Below, one piece after another: positions 45,248-53,327 of a stretch of 64,000 nt of DNA. The first letter of the stretch is position 1. Every line of letters begins with the position of its first letter. Under the pieces are notes generated by a model. The model was not told the DNA's origin and did not search any database. It saw nothing but the letters and a program-made list of their open reading frames with translations. The position numbers and the translations under genes are program-made. The stretch is from Bacteroidaceae bacterium (lineage in GTDB: Bacteria; Bacteroidota; Bacteroidia; Bacteroidales; Bacteroidaceae): NCBI GenBank assembly GCA_017448825.1, contig JAFSKR010000068.1, positions 1-64,000 on the forward strand. The letters are read 5' to 3'.

Positions 45248-46361
45248 CGTATCCTGATGGCTGGAAGGCATTCATGGCTTCGACCACGTAATTCGCCTCT
45301 TCGTCTGTCAGAACCTGACTGAGTGGAAGGCTCAACTCTTGTTTTGCCAATTGTTCGGCTACGGGCAACTGCAAATGGTTCCACGTCGGATAGCATGATT
45401 GCTTGTGGGGTGGGATGGGGTAGTGGATGAGGGTGCCGATGCCTCGGTCGTTCAGGTATTGTTGCAGTTCGTCACGCCACGGGGTGAACACGGGGAAGAT
45501 GTGATAGACATTGTTCCCTTCGTTCATCTGTTGAGGGAGTCGAATGTGGGGATTGCTTATCTTATTATAATATGTACGCGCGAGGGCTTGCCTCCGTTGA
45601 TTGTCTTCGTCGAGATACTGCAGTTTCACGTCGAGTACGGCTGCTTGCACTTCGTCCAGTCGGCTGTTTCGTCCTAACATGGTGGCAACATATTTCTCCT
45701 TGAACCCATAGTTGGCGATGGTGCGGAGGACATCGGCGAGTTCGTCATCGTTGGTGGTCACCGCACCGCCATCGCCCAGTGCACCAAGGTTTTTGCCAGG
45801 ATAGAAACTGTGGCAGGCCGCGTGACCGAGGGAGCCTGTGCGTTGCTGATGGTACCAACATCCATGTGCCTGCGCGTTGTCTTCTATCAGCAGAAGGTTG
45901 TGGGTGTGACAGATTTGTGCGATGCGTTCGTTGTAGGTACAGCGTCCGTAGAGGTGAACCAACATGAGGGCACTGGTACGTTCATTTACGGCGCGTTCCA
46001 GTGCATCGGTGTCGAGGTCGAGCGTGTGGGCATCGATATCGATGAAAACGGGCGTAAGTTGATTCTCTGTGATGGATAATACGGTGGCAATGAAAGTGTT
46101 GGCTGGCACGAGTACTTCGTCGCCAACTTTCAGCCGTCCCATCTCCATGTATGCTCGAAGGGTGAGCGTGAGGGCATCGAGACCGTTTGCCATGCCGATG
46201 CAGTGCCGAGTGCCGATGTACTGGGCATAGTGATCTTCGAAGGTCTTGACAGCGTTGCCTTGGAGGTACCAACCGCTGTCCACCACCGTTGTCACGGCTT
46301 GGTGGATAGCTTCGCTGTGCTGTGCCGTCACTGCCTGTAGGTTAAGATAGGGTATATTCAT
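45231..46361 (-). CDS. DegT/DnrJ/EryC1 sugar aminotransferase
   Basis: A 376-aa PLP-dependent aminotransferase that installs an amino group on a nucleotide-linked keto sugar, like FdtB/QdtB. Core residues: LVPANTFIATVLSI-type fold near 90, GRCTYNERIAQ, IEDNAQAHGCWY and the PLP lysine in YPGKNLGALGDGGA (about 180-193). The ATG at 46361 (MNIPYLNLQAV) gives the normal start; a longer reading to 46391 adds ten residues. It overlaps the FemAB gene by 20 bases. The preceding ketoisomerase gene supports a dTDP-3-amino-sugar product; the exact sugar is not readable. Confidence 0.9.
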   Translation of the reverse strand: MNIPYLNLQAVTAQHSEAIHQAVTTVVDSGWYLQGNAVKTFEDHYAQYIGTRHCIGMANGLDALTLTLRAYMEMGRLKVGDEVLVPANTFIATVLSITENQLTPVFIDIDAHTLDLDTDALERAVNERTSALMLVHLYGRCTYNERIAQICHTHNLLLIEDNAQAHGCWYHQQRTGSLGHAACHSFYPGKNLGALGDGGAVTTNDDELADVLRTIANYGFKEKYVATMLGRNSRLDEVQAAVLDVKLQYLDEDNQRRQALARTYYNKISNPHIRLPQQMNEGNNVYHIFPVFTPWRDELQQYLNDRGIGTLIHYPIPPHKQSCYPTWNHLQLPVAEQLAKQELSLPLSQVLTDEEANYVVEAMNAFQPSGYEKSGK

Positions 46362-47274
46362 AGATGTCGTAGCAAGTGCCTCTGCCACCAAAACCTTCTT
46401 TCTGGAAGATGAGGCTTTCGTTCAGATATTGGCCTCCGTGTTCTGTGGAGATGCCAAAGTCGAAGTAGTGTCCCTGCGTCTGTAGGATGCGGTGCATGAG
46501 GGCATCGATGGCTCCTTTCGCCTTGCCCTCGGCGGTGGCGGAGATGTATTGTGAGTGGATGACTTGTGGGGTCAGATAGAGCAGGATGCCGGCAATGGTG
46601 TCGCCTTGGGGAGTGTGGGCGGTGTAGAGTTGGATGTTTTTGGGGAAGCGGCTTTGCAGGAGTTGCATCTCCGCGAGGGTATGTACGGGTCGTATGCCAT
46701 GTGTCTGCATCAGGTTCTCTTCGAGGATGTGCCAGAAGGGTTCCAAGTTCTGTGAAGTTGTGACGGTGATGCCTGCCGCTGTTGCTTTGTTTAGGGCTGT
46801 GCGGCGATTTTGCCTCCAACGGGAAGAACGTGTCAGGTCGATGGTGGTGGATAGGCCTCGTGCGGTCAGTGTCGCACCACATCGGAAGAGGGCATAGAGG
46901 TCTTCCTCGGCTGGTGCAGTGCTGTAGATGTGGGGGATAGGCTTGTAGATGACTTGCTTCACTCCTTCATTTCTCAGCCAATCGTTCATCTCGCCGAAGA
47001 GTCGGAGCACGTCAGCAGCACAGCAGTGTTCGTCCATCAACAGTCCTCCGTAGGTAAGTCCTTGGTGGGAATGCAAGACGGAGCCGTTGATGTTGGCGGG
47101 CAGCAATGCGTAGAGTTTCCCTTTCAGATAGAACAGGAGCGAGGCATCTGTGAAGCGGTCGGCGTGGTAATCCATATATCCTCGCTTCATCAGGAAGGTG
47201 CCGTTCTTGCTTCTCTCGACGAACGCATCCCATTCTTCCTGCCGGTCGGGTGTGTATCTAACGATGTCGAACAT
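46342..47274 (-). CDS. FemAB/GNAT-type acyltransferase
   Basis: A 310-aa acyltransferase of the GNAT_FemAB-like superfamily (double-GNAT fold). SSRWRQNRRTALNKA (about residue 150-165), IAGILLYLTPQVIHSQYISA and the C-terminal FDFGISTEHGGQYLNESLIF are family-like. I chose the ATG at 47274 (MFDIVRYTPDRQEEWDAF), the usual beginning; the frame is open further upstream but overlaps the isomerase gene. It overlaps the gene on each side (17 and 20 bases). Context suggests it acylates the amino sugar made by its neighbours; this is inference. Confidence 0.82.
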   Translation of the reverse strand: MFDIVRYTPDRQEEWDAFVERSKNGTFLMKRGYMDYHADRFTDASLLFYLKGKLYALLPANINGSVLHSHQGLTYGGLLMDEHCCAADVLRLFGEMNDWLRNEGVKQVIYKPIPHIYSTAPAEEDLYALFRCGATLTARGLSTTIDLTRSSRWRQNRRTALNKATAAGITVTTSQNLEPFWHILEENLMQTHGIRPVHTLAEMQLLQSRFPKNIQLYTAHTPQGDTIAGILLYLTPQVIHSQYISATAEGKAKGAIDALMHRILQTQGHYFDFGISTEHGGQYLNESLIFQKEGFGGRGTCYDIYEYTLS

Positions 47275-47668
47275 ATTGGAGGAAGTCTTCGTACTCGTAT
47301 ATGTAGTCATCCAAATCGAAGGGTTCGGATGCCAGCACCATGCACACGGCTCCACTGGAGAAGTCTTCGAGGGTGCGCCATGTGTTGGGCTTGATGAGCA
47401 GTCCTTGCCACGGATGGTTCAGCAGGATGGTTTCTTGTTCGTCGCCGTTGTCGAGCGTCACGGTGAAACTGCCGCTCATCGCCACCACCAACTGGTAGAG
47501 GCGTTTGTGGGCATGACCGCCTCGGCTTTCTCCGCCTGGCACGTCGTAGGTCCAATAAACACGCTTGATGTCGAACGGCACGTTCTTCATCTGCTCTGCC
47601 ACGGTTAGGTTGCCGCGAGGGTCGGTGATTTTGGGCAGTTCTATGAGTTCGTAGTCAAGTTTGCTCAT
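47258..47668 (-). CDS. WxcM-like sugar 3,4-ketoisomerase
   Basis: A 136-aa single-domain cupin resembling FdtA/QdtA, which isomerise dTDP-4-keto-6-deoxyglucose to the 3-keto sugar. Typical pieces are ITDPRGNLTVAEQ near the start, RVYWTYDVPGGESRGGHAHK with the two conserved His residues, and HPWQGLLIKPNTWRTLEDFS. The ATG overlaps the ispH stop by four bases (ATGA). With the downstream acyltransferase and aminotransferase it forms a three-gene amino-sugar cassette. Confidence 0.88.
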   Translation of the reverse strand: MSKLDYELIELPKITDPRGNLTVAEQMKNVPFDIKRVYWTYDVPGGESRGGHAHKRLYQLVVAMSGSFTVTLDNGDEQETILLNHPWQGLLIKPNTWRTLEDFSSGAVCMVLASEPFDLDDYIYEYEDFLQYVRHR

Positions 47669-48525
47669 CTCGATTCTTCAATGCTTCGTTCTATTTTCTT
47701 TTTGCAGTCCTCCATCAGCCACTTCGGGGTGCTTGTCGCTCCACAGATGCCCACGGAATTCACACCATTGAACCACAGAAAATCAATCTCGGAGGGGTCA
47801 TCTATCATGTAGGTGTGGGGATTGACTGACTGGCACTCGTTGTAGAGCACTTTGCCGTTGGAACTTTTCTTGCCGCACACGAAGAGGATGACGTCGTGTT
47901 TGTCGGCGAAGGTTCTGATGTCAGGAATGCGGTTTGCCACACGGCGGCAGATGGTGTCGAAATAGTGGAACTTTGCTCCGTCTCTCATGTTCTGCCCAAT
48001 GTAGCCGACAATCTCGCGGAAGCCTTCCAACGACTTGGTGGTTTGCGAGAACAACTGGATGTCGTGGCTGAAATCGAGACGTTTGGCATCTTCGAGGTTT
48101 TCGATGACAATGGCGGTGCCGTCTGTCTGTCCGACAAGTCCCACCACCTCGGCATGACCGTTCTTGCCATAAATCACGATTTGTCCACCTTCTTCGTATG
48201 CCTTCCGGATGCGCTTTTGCAGGTTCAGCACTACGGGGCATGTGGCATCTATCAAGCTGATATTCTGCTCTTTCGACTTTGAGTAGGTGAGGGGAGGCTC
48301 ACCATGTGCCCTGAGCAGCATCTTCGTGTCGTGCAGGGTGTTGAGGTCGGCGTGTCCCACCGTAATCAGCCCCATGTTCTTCAGCCGCTCCACCTCCTGC
48401 CCGTTGTGCACAATGTCGCCCAAGCAGTAGAGGGAATCGCTTTTTGCCAGTTCCTCCTCTGCCTTTCGGATGGCGGTTGTCACTCCGAAACAGAAGCCCG
48501 ACCCTTCGTCTATCTCTATCAGCAT
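47665..48525 (-). CDS. ispH: HMBPP reductase IspH (LytB)
   Basis: A 286-aa iron-sulfur enzyme making IPP and DMAPP in the last step of the MEP pathway. The three cluster cysteines are Cys12 (GFCFG), Cys96 (DATCP) and Cys193 (TICRR). His40, His74, His124 and Glu126 (NGHAEV) are in the normal positions. SSNGKVLY and ATSTPKWL complete the site. The start codon is consistent with the family N-terminus. It lies between cmk (47 nt gap) and the overlapping ketoisomerase gene. Confidence 0.96.
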   Translation of the reverse strand: MLIEIDEGSGFCFGVTTAIRKAEEELAKSDSLYCLGDIVHNGQEVERLKNMGLITVGHADLNTLHDTKMLLRAHGEPPLTYSKSKEQNISLIDATCPVVLNLQKRIRKAYEEGGQIVIYGKNGHAEVVGLVGQTDGTAIVIENLEDAKRLDFSHDIQLFSQTTKSLEGFREIVGYIGQNMRDGAKFHYFDTICRRVANRIPDIRTFADKHDVILFVCGKKSSNGKVLYNECQSVNPHTYMIDDPSEIDFLWFNGVNSVGICGATSTPKWLMEDCKKKIERSIEESR

Positions 48526-48572
48526 GCTCTCTATCCTTGTCTCCAGTGTGCTGCAATTCTCTTGCCGCCTTC

Positions 48573-49286
48573 TTATTTCACGATTTCTTTATATTTCTCC
48601 AGCAGCCACGCACTTTGTTCCTCTCGGGTGAGGTTTGAGTTATCCAGCACGATGGCATCTTCTGCTTGACGGAGGGGTGCCACTTCGCGGTGGGAGTCGA
48701 GGTAATCGCGTTCTTCCACATTCTTCAGAATTTCGTCGAAGTCCAATGCGTCTTTTTCCTCCTGCGTGGTGGCCTTGCCCATCAGTTCATCGTATCGGCG
48801 TTGGGCACGTACTTTGGCGCTGGCGGTGACAAACACCTTCATCTCTGCTTGTGGGAACACGGCGGTGCCGATGTCTCGTCCGTCCATCACGATGCCTTTC
48901 TCTTTGCCCATTGCCTGTTGCTGTTGGGTCAGCAGTGCCCGCACGAAGGGGAGTGCCGCGATGGGGCTGACGCGGTTGCTCACCGCCATCTGGCGAATTT
49001 CATCCTCCACTTTCTCTCCGTTCAGGTAGGTGTCGGGACGTCCCGTTTCAGGATTGAACTTGAAGCCAATCTGAATCTTCCCTTCATCCACAGCGGCTTT
49101 CAGTTCCGCTTCTTGAATGCCCTCGTCGGGATACATGCCGTTTCGCATGGCATAGAGGGTCACGGCACGATACATTGCGCCTGTGTCAACATACACATAT
49201 CCAATCTCTTTCGCCAGTTGCTTCGCCATCGTGCTTTTGCCGCAACTGGAGTGTCCGTCTATGGCAATAATGATTTTTTTTGTCAT
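48573..49286 (-). CDS. cmk: Cytidylate kinase
   Basis: A 237-aa kinase phosphorylating CMP and dCMP. P-loop GHSSCGKST lies at residues 11-19, the CMP-binding [15 protein letters not shown] at ~33-47, [20 protein letters not shown] around 137-156 and the LID region RAQRRYDEL next. Normal length. A 43-nt gap separates it from porQ, and it is probably on the same transcript. Confidence 0.95.
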   Translation of the reverse strand: MTKKIIIAIDGHSSCGKSTMAKQLAKEIGYVYVDTGAMYRAVTLYAMRNGMYPDEGIQEAELKAAVDEGKIQIGFKFNPETGRPDTYLNGEKVEDEIRQMAVSNRVSPIAALPFVRALLTQQQQAMGKEKGIVMDGRDIGTAVFPQAEMKVFVTASAKVRAQRRYDELMGKATTQEEKDALDFDEILKNVEERDYLDSHREVAPLRQAEDAIVLDNSNLTREEQSAWLLEKYKEIVK

Positions 49287-49329
49287 TTTTTATATGGTTT
49301 GTCTATTTTGCCAGGTCTTTCCAGTTCAT

Positions 49330-50280
49330 TTAGAGTGAAAAGCTGGCGTTCAATACAATTGAAGATGCGGCTACGTGGTACTTCCCATACGCCACACCTA
49401 CCTTGAATTTCTTCACGTTCAACCCTGCGCCGATGCTGAAACCTGCCCAGTGGCTCTTGTCTGCCACTTTCATCTCATGTGCACGGCGGAAGTTGTAGCC
49501 AAGGGCGACCCAAGTGCTTCGCGAGGGAAGGATGTCCACGCCTAATACAAAGTGCTGGATGAACTTCACCTCCTTCCAGTGGGTCACATCGTCTGCCGTC
49601 AGCGATAATCTCAGCGGTGCGTTGGCAAAGTCCTTGCTCAAGCCGAAAGCCAAGTCGAAGGGGAGTACCTCAGTGCTCCCGTCCTCATGCAACGAACTGA
49701 TTTGTCCACCGAGGTTTCTGCCTACCATCGAAAAGGAGAACCCGTAGTCTTCGTCGAAGTAGTTGAGAGCCAAGTCGGCACCCAGCGCGGTGCTCGAATA
49801 GTTGGCATAGTTGCTCAGCAGCACTTTGGCAGTGACGGCACCGCTCCACCGTTCGCTCAACAAGTAGGAGTAGGAGGTCTGAAAGTTCAGGTCGTTGGCA
49901 GAGAAACTGCCTGTCACGTTTCCCTTCTCGTCTGTCTCGTCCATCTTGCCATACGCCAGCACCTGTGCTCCCAAGGCCCATGTGCCCCGTTCGCCAATCG
50001 CCTTCACGAAACCTGCCGACATCAGATGGCTCGAACGGATGTAGGAGTTATATCCCAGCAGGATGCTGTTGTCCGACACATTGGTCAGCAGGGCGGCATT
50101 TGTCCACATCATGCTGGCATCATCCTCCACGATGCTGATGTTCGCCCCACCCAACGCTGCCGAATGCGCACTCACAGGAATGTGCAGATACTGATACCCC
50201 ACCTTGCCGTCTTGTGCGTTGGCTGACACGGATGCCAGCAGCGTGAATATGAGTGTTAAGATGCTATTTAAGTGTTTCAT
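49330..50280 (-). CDS. porQ: Type IX secretion protein PorQ
   Basis: A 316-aa outer-membrane beta-barrel protein of the PorQ family, which works with PorU, PorV and PorZ in attaching type IX secretion cargo at the surface. A signal peptide (cleavage after ANAQ) is followed by QYLHIPVSAHSAALGGANIS and many amphipathic strands, ending in VLNASFSL, a typical barrel end with C-terminal hydrophobic residues. I chose the ATG at 50280, giving a clean signal peptide. It overlaps meaB by 17 bases. The surface proteins here with shared C-terminal tails may be handled by this pathway; that link is inference. Confidence 0.85.
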   Translation of the reverse strand: MKHLNSILTLIFTLLASVSANAQDGKVGYQYLHIPVSAHSAALGGANISIVEDDASMMWTNAALLTNVSDNSILLGYNSYIRSSHLMSAGFVKAIGERGTWALGAQVLAYGKMDETDEKGNVTGSFSANDLNFQTSYSYLLSERWSGAVTAKVLLSNYANYSSTALGADLALNYFDEDYGFSFSMVGRNLGGQISSLHEDGSTEVLPFDLAFGLSKDFANAPLRLSLTADDVTHWKEVKFIQHFVLGVDILPSRSTWVALGYNFRRAHEMKVADKSHWAGFSIGAGLNVKKFKVGVAYGKYHVAASSIVLNASFSL

Positions 50281-51364
50281 AATACTTGTCCAACAGTTTC
50301 TTGGCTGCCACAAACGAAGTGACTTGACCGCCCAGGACTTCCTTCTCCATATCGCCTATCATGTTCTTAATCAAAGGATTGTAGTAGAAGCTGTTCTTCA
50401 GGTGCTCGTTGATGCTTTCATACATCCAGTACTTCGATTGCTCGTTGCGCCGATACTGGAAGTAGCCACTTTCCTTCACTTGGTCGATGTAGCGGAAAAT
50501 CATCTTCAGCACCTCGTCGATGTTCAGTTCGTAGAAGCCGGAATAGCACATCACTTCGGGCACGATGCCGCTGTCGGGCACGGGGAAGAGGTGGAGCGCG
50601 TTGCGGAAGTGTGTCGCTGCCAGTTGTGCCTTATCCACGTTGTTGCCGTCGGCCTTGTTGATGACGATGCCGTCAGCAATCTCCATGATGCCGCGCTTGA
50701 TGCCTTGCAGTTCGTCGCCCGTGCCAGCCAGTTGGATGAGCAGGAAGTAATCGACCATCGAGTGGCAAGCCGTCTCGCTCTGTCCCACGCCCACCGTCTC
50801 CACGAAGATGTTGTCGTAACCAGCCGCCTCGCACAGGATGATGGTTTCCCTTGTCTTTCGGGCCACACCGCCAAGGCTGCCTGCCGTAGGGCTGGGACGG
50901 ATGAACGACTTCGGATGCACCGCCAGCTTTTCCATCCTCGTCTTGTCGCCGAGGATGCTGCCTTTGGTCTTTTCCGATGAGGGGTCGATGGCCAGCACAG
51001 CCAGTTTCCCGCCATAGTTCTCCAACAGGTGTACGCCAAACGTGTCGATGCTGGTCGATTTGCCGGCTCCCGGCACACCGCTGATGCCTACTCTCACGGA
51101 GTTGCCAGAGTAGGGCAGGCACTTCTCAATCACCTCTTGTGCAATGACTTGATGCTCAGGCAGCACGCTCTCAATCAGCGTGACCGCTTGGCTCAGCATA
51201 CTCACATCGCCCTTCAGTATGCCCTCCACGTATTCTGCCGGCGTGAACAGCTTGTGACGTTTCTTCCTCATCTGCTTCAGATAAGGATTCACAATCGATG
51301 GCTGTGCCACTCCTGCGTTCACCTGCAAACCTGCATATTCCGAACTGTTCTCTGGATGTTCCAT
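50264..51364 (-). CDS. meaB: MeaB-type GTPase (G3E family)
   Basis: A 366-aa GTPase that protects and loads methylmalonyl-CoA mutase with adenosylcobalamin. P-loop GVPGAGKST lies near residues 95-103. LAIDPSSEKTKGSILGDKTRM and the switch VETVGVGQSE are family motifs; NKADG gives guanine specificity. No mutase genes are in the window. It opens the meaB-porQ-cmk-ispH run. Upstream, DUF1573 lies 48 nt away on the same strand, with its own -7 element. Confidence 0.92.
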   Translation of the reverse strand: MEHPENSSEYAGLQVNAGVAQPSIVNPYLKQMRKKRHKLFTPAEYVEGILKGDVSMLSQAVTLIESVLPEHQVIAQEVIEKCLPYSGNSVRVGISGVPGAGKSTSIDTFGVHLLENYGGKLAVLAIDPSSEKTKGSILGDKTRMEKLAVHPKSFIRPSPTAGSLGGVARKTRETIILCEAAGYDNIFVETVGVGQSETACHSMVDYFLLIQLAGTGDELQGIKRGIMEIADGIVINKADGNNVDKAQLAATHFRNALHLFPVPDSGIVPEVMCYSGFYELNIDEVLKMIFRYIDQVKESGYFQYRRNEQSKYWMYESINEHLKNSFYYNPLIKNMIGDMEKEVLGGQVTSFVAAKKLLDKYYETLK

Positions 51365-51412
51365 AGTTTGTATCTTTCCTTATATGTATGCCGCAACGGT
51401 GCTGCAGCCTCT

Positions 51413-52501
51413 TTATTTCTCAAACCGCACATTCACCACTTCCTTCGGATGCTTGGGGTCGTTCGTGATGATGAGCACACGGGGTTGTGCCTTCGACATG
51501 CCCAAGAAGCGTGCATCCACCGTCACCTTCATCGCCACATCCTCGCCCGGCTGCAAGTCCGTTTTGCCCAATGCCACGGTGATGGCCTGGTTGAAAGCCT
51601 GTATCTTGTTCAGTTTCAACACGCCATTGCCTTTGTTGCTCAGTTTCACCTGTCCCGTCAGCTTCGTCTTCTTGCCCAACTTGCCAATGTTCAGTTCGGT
51701 CGTGGAGATGTGGAAGGATGGCTTCCGGGTGAATGTCTCGGCATAATGGAGGTCGGGCAGCAACACAGCCGACACCGCAATCTCGTTGTTGGTGCCCACT
51801 TTGTCGCCCGAGTAGCGTGCCAGGTAGATGCTCGTCTGGTTCAATCCCAGGTCTTGCAGGTGCTCGCTGTGTAGCGTCAGTTCTATCTTGCCGCGTCTGC
51901 CTCGTGCAATCATCTCGGGCTTATATTCGGCTGTGATGTATGACGGCAGGTGCATCAACGAGGGCGTATAGACTTCATTGCCGTTGTTCAGCAGCTCAAT
52001 CTCCACCTTTGCCGAGTCGCCCGCATTCACGTCGGGGAACTCTACGTTGTTGGTGCTCAGCAAGATGTCGTCAATGCTGTAGGGATAAAGCTCTTCCACC
52101 GTCTTCTTCTCAGTGGTGCCCACCACCGCCTTCATGCGGATGCGCACCGGCTTCTCGCCCGCATTCGTATAGACATCAATGTAGCGGTCGAAATGTCCCA
52201 GCAACTGGGCATCGTAGGTGATGCTGATTTGTCCATCCTCTCCCTTCATCAGCGGCGTGGATGTCCACGTTGGCACCAAGCAGCCACATCCGGCATCCAC
52301 CTCCCTGACAATCAGCGGTGTCTTGTCCTTGTTCGTAAACTTGAACACAGCTGTCACGGGCTTCTTCCACAGCGTCGAACCCGCATTCACCGTCGTCTTC
52401 TCAAACGAAATCCTCTGAGCCTGAACTCCCATCGAAGCCAAGCCCATCATAATCATTATAGCGTATTTCTTCATCATAATCATTATAACGTATTTCCTCA
52501 T
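51413..52501 (-). CDS. DUF1573 secreted protein
   Basis: A ~362-aa secreted protein with an immunoglobulin-like DUF1573 domain. After the signal peptide (ending GVQAQ) the motif FKFTNKDKTPLIVREVDAGC, then GCLVPTW, is characteristic. Two further Ig-like repeats follow (DVNAGDSAKVEIELLNNGNE, GQVKLSNKGNGVLKLNKIQA). A 27-bp tandem duplication (52445-52498) repeats nine residues of the signal peptide, MMRKYVIMI / MMKKYAIMI. Starts at 52504, 52501 or 52474 are all possible. The far upstream ATG at 52534 falls inside the predicted -7 element. Role unknown. Confidence 0.82.
   Translation of the reverse strand: MRKYVIMIMMKKYAIMIMMGLASMGVQAQRISFEKTTVNAGSTLWKKPVTAVFKFTNKDKTPLIVREVDAGCGCLVPTWTSTPLMKGEDGQISITYDAQLLGHFDRYIDVYTNAGEKPVRIRMKAVVGTTEKKTVEELYPYSIDDILLSTNNVEFPDVNAGDSAKVEIELLNNGNEVYTPSLMHLPSYITAEYKPEMIARGRRGKIELTLHSEHLQDLGLNQTSIYLARYSGDKVGTNNEIAVSAVLLPDLHYAETFTRKPSFHISTTELNIGKLGKKTKLTGQVKLSNKGNGVLKLNKIQAFNQAITVALGKTDLQPGEDVAMKVTVDARFLGMSKAQPRVLIITNDPKHPKEVVNVRFEK
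52445..52498. repeat. 27-bp tandem duplication
   Basis: Two copies of a 27-bp unit (52445-52471 and 52472-52498) differ at two positions. They code, on the minus strand, for two nine-residue halves of the DUF1573 signal peptide, each beginning with Met codons. Confidence 0.85.
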
Positions 52502-52531
52502 CATATTATTGTGTGTCATTTGATGATTCGG

Positions 52532-52539
52532 CAAAGGTA
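52532..52539 (-). promoter_or_regulatory. -7 element of DUF1573 gene
   Basis: TACCTTTG on the minus strand, about 30 nt before the ATG at 52501. A matching upstream TTTG is not clear. Confidence 0.45.
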
Positions 52540-52630
52540 CAAATAATTATCGAATAAACAGAATGCTATCCGTAAAAACATCGAAATGGCAAGAAAAATT
52601 CGATGAGACAAGGGTTTTGCCGATACTTCA

Positions 52631-52748
52631 CCACCACTTTCCCTGTTGCCCATTACTCTTTCCCCTCTTGCCCGTTATCCTGCCTTCTCTGTCGCCCGTC
52701 TCCTCTTTTTCCCCTTACCCGTTCCCACTTTCGCCGCTTGCCCGTTGC
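52631..52748. repeat. Second 23-bp tandem repeat array
   Basis: Five units, mostly exactly 23 bp: 52631-52655, 52656-52678, 52679-52701, 52702-52724 and 52725-52748. Each ends in TTGCCCGTT-like sequence after a CTTTCC/CCTCT run. Reverse-complemented, the unit (AACGGGCAAGAGG...AAAG) matches the array at 4588-4816. Confidence 0.8.
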
Positions 52749-52750
52749 TA

Positions 52751-52840
52751 CTTTCATTTTCAAGTAGGATATGTACATATCCTTGTATGATTTGTACATA
52801 TCCTACTTGAAAATGTACATATCCTTGTACGAAATGAAAG
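52751..52840. repeat. Long perfect inverted repeat
   Basis: A 23-bp arm (52755-52777) is perfectly complementary to 52793-52815 across a 15-nt loop. An outer CTTTCATTT (52751-52759) pairs with AAATGAAAG (52832-52840). TGTACATATCCTTGTA occurs twice in direct orientation (52773-52788 and 52814-52829). It lies directly after the 23-bp array. No T-run suggests a plain terminator. Confidence 0.75.
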
Positions 52841-53137
52841 TTGTCTCGCCTTCATGGAGGGAGTAGTGCTTCCTGTATGGAAAATCTACATTCCCAAGGG
52901 CGAGGGTGGGAACAATGATTGAAACCTACGAATGTTTATTCCCTTTGTAATGTTTTTCCCCTTTAATGTATGGAGGGCGTGGCGGTCAGTTCCCTTCTGC
53001 CGCAGATGGTGAAGGATGTGATGGCACGGGCCGCTTCCTTTTGCTATCTCGACTTTCCAATTTGGGGAATTGCATTGACTTTGTTCCCGATTTTTGTTCT
53101 TTTAACACGGAAATCTGCCCTGAAGTCGCTGCTTCCA
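52841..53137. other. Intergenic stretch without visible gene
   Basis: I see no coding region, tRNA or clear fold here. Short open frames have no start context or recognisable product. Confidence 0.6.
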
Positions 53138-53169
53138 TTTGCTTATTTTTTCTATAATGTGTATCTTTG
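53138..53169 (+). promoter_or_regulatory. Promoter of large surface-protein operon
   Basis: TTTG at 53138-53141, a 20-nt spacer and TATCTTTG at 53162-53169. The leader to the ATG at 53328 is about 150 nt. Confidence 0.65.
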
Positions 53170-53327
53170 CCCGTGATATGTGCGTGAGCATGATGGATGA
53201 ATGTGGTGTGCAGAGATGAGATTGCGGAGAACGCATGAGCATATCCCAGTAAGCCCCAAGGACTGTTTGGATGAAAACAGAGCATCCTAATTTAACAGAA
53301 AATATATTCATTCAAAAACAGAACTAT

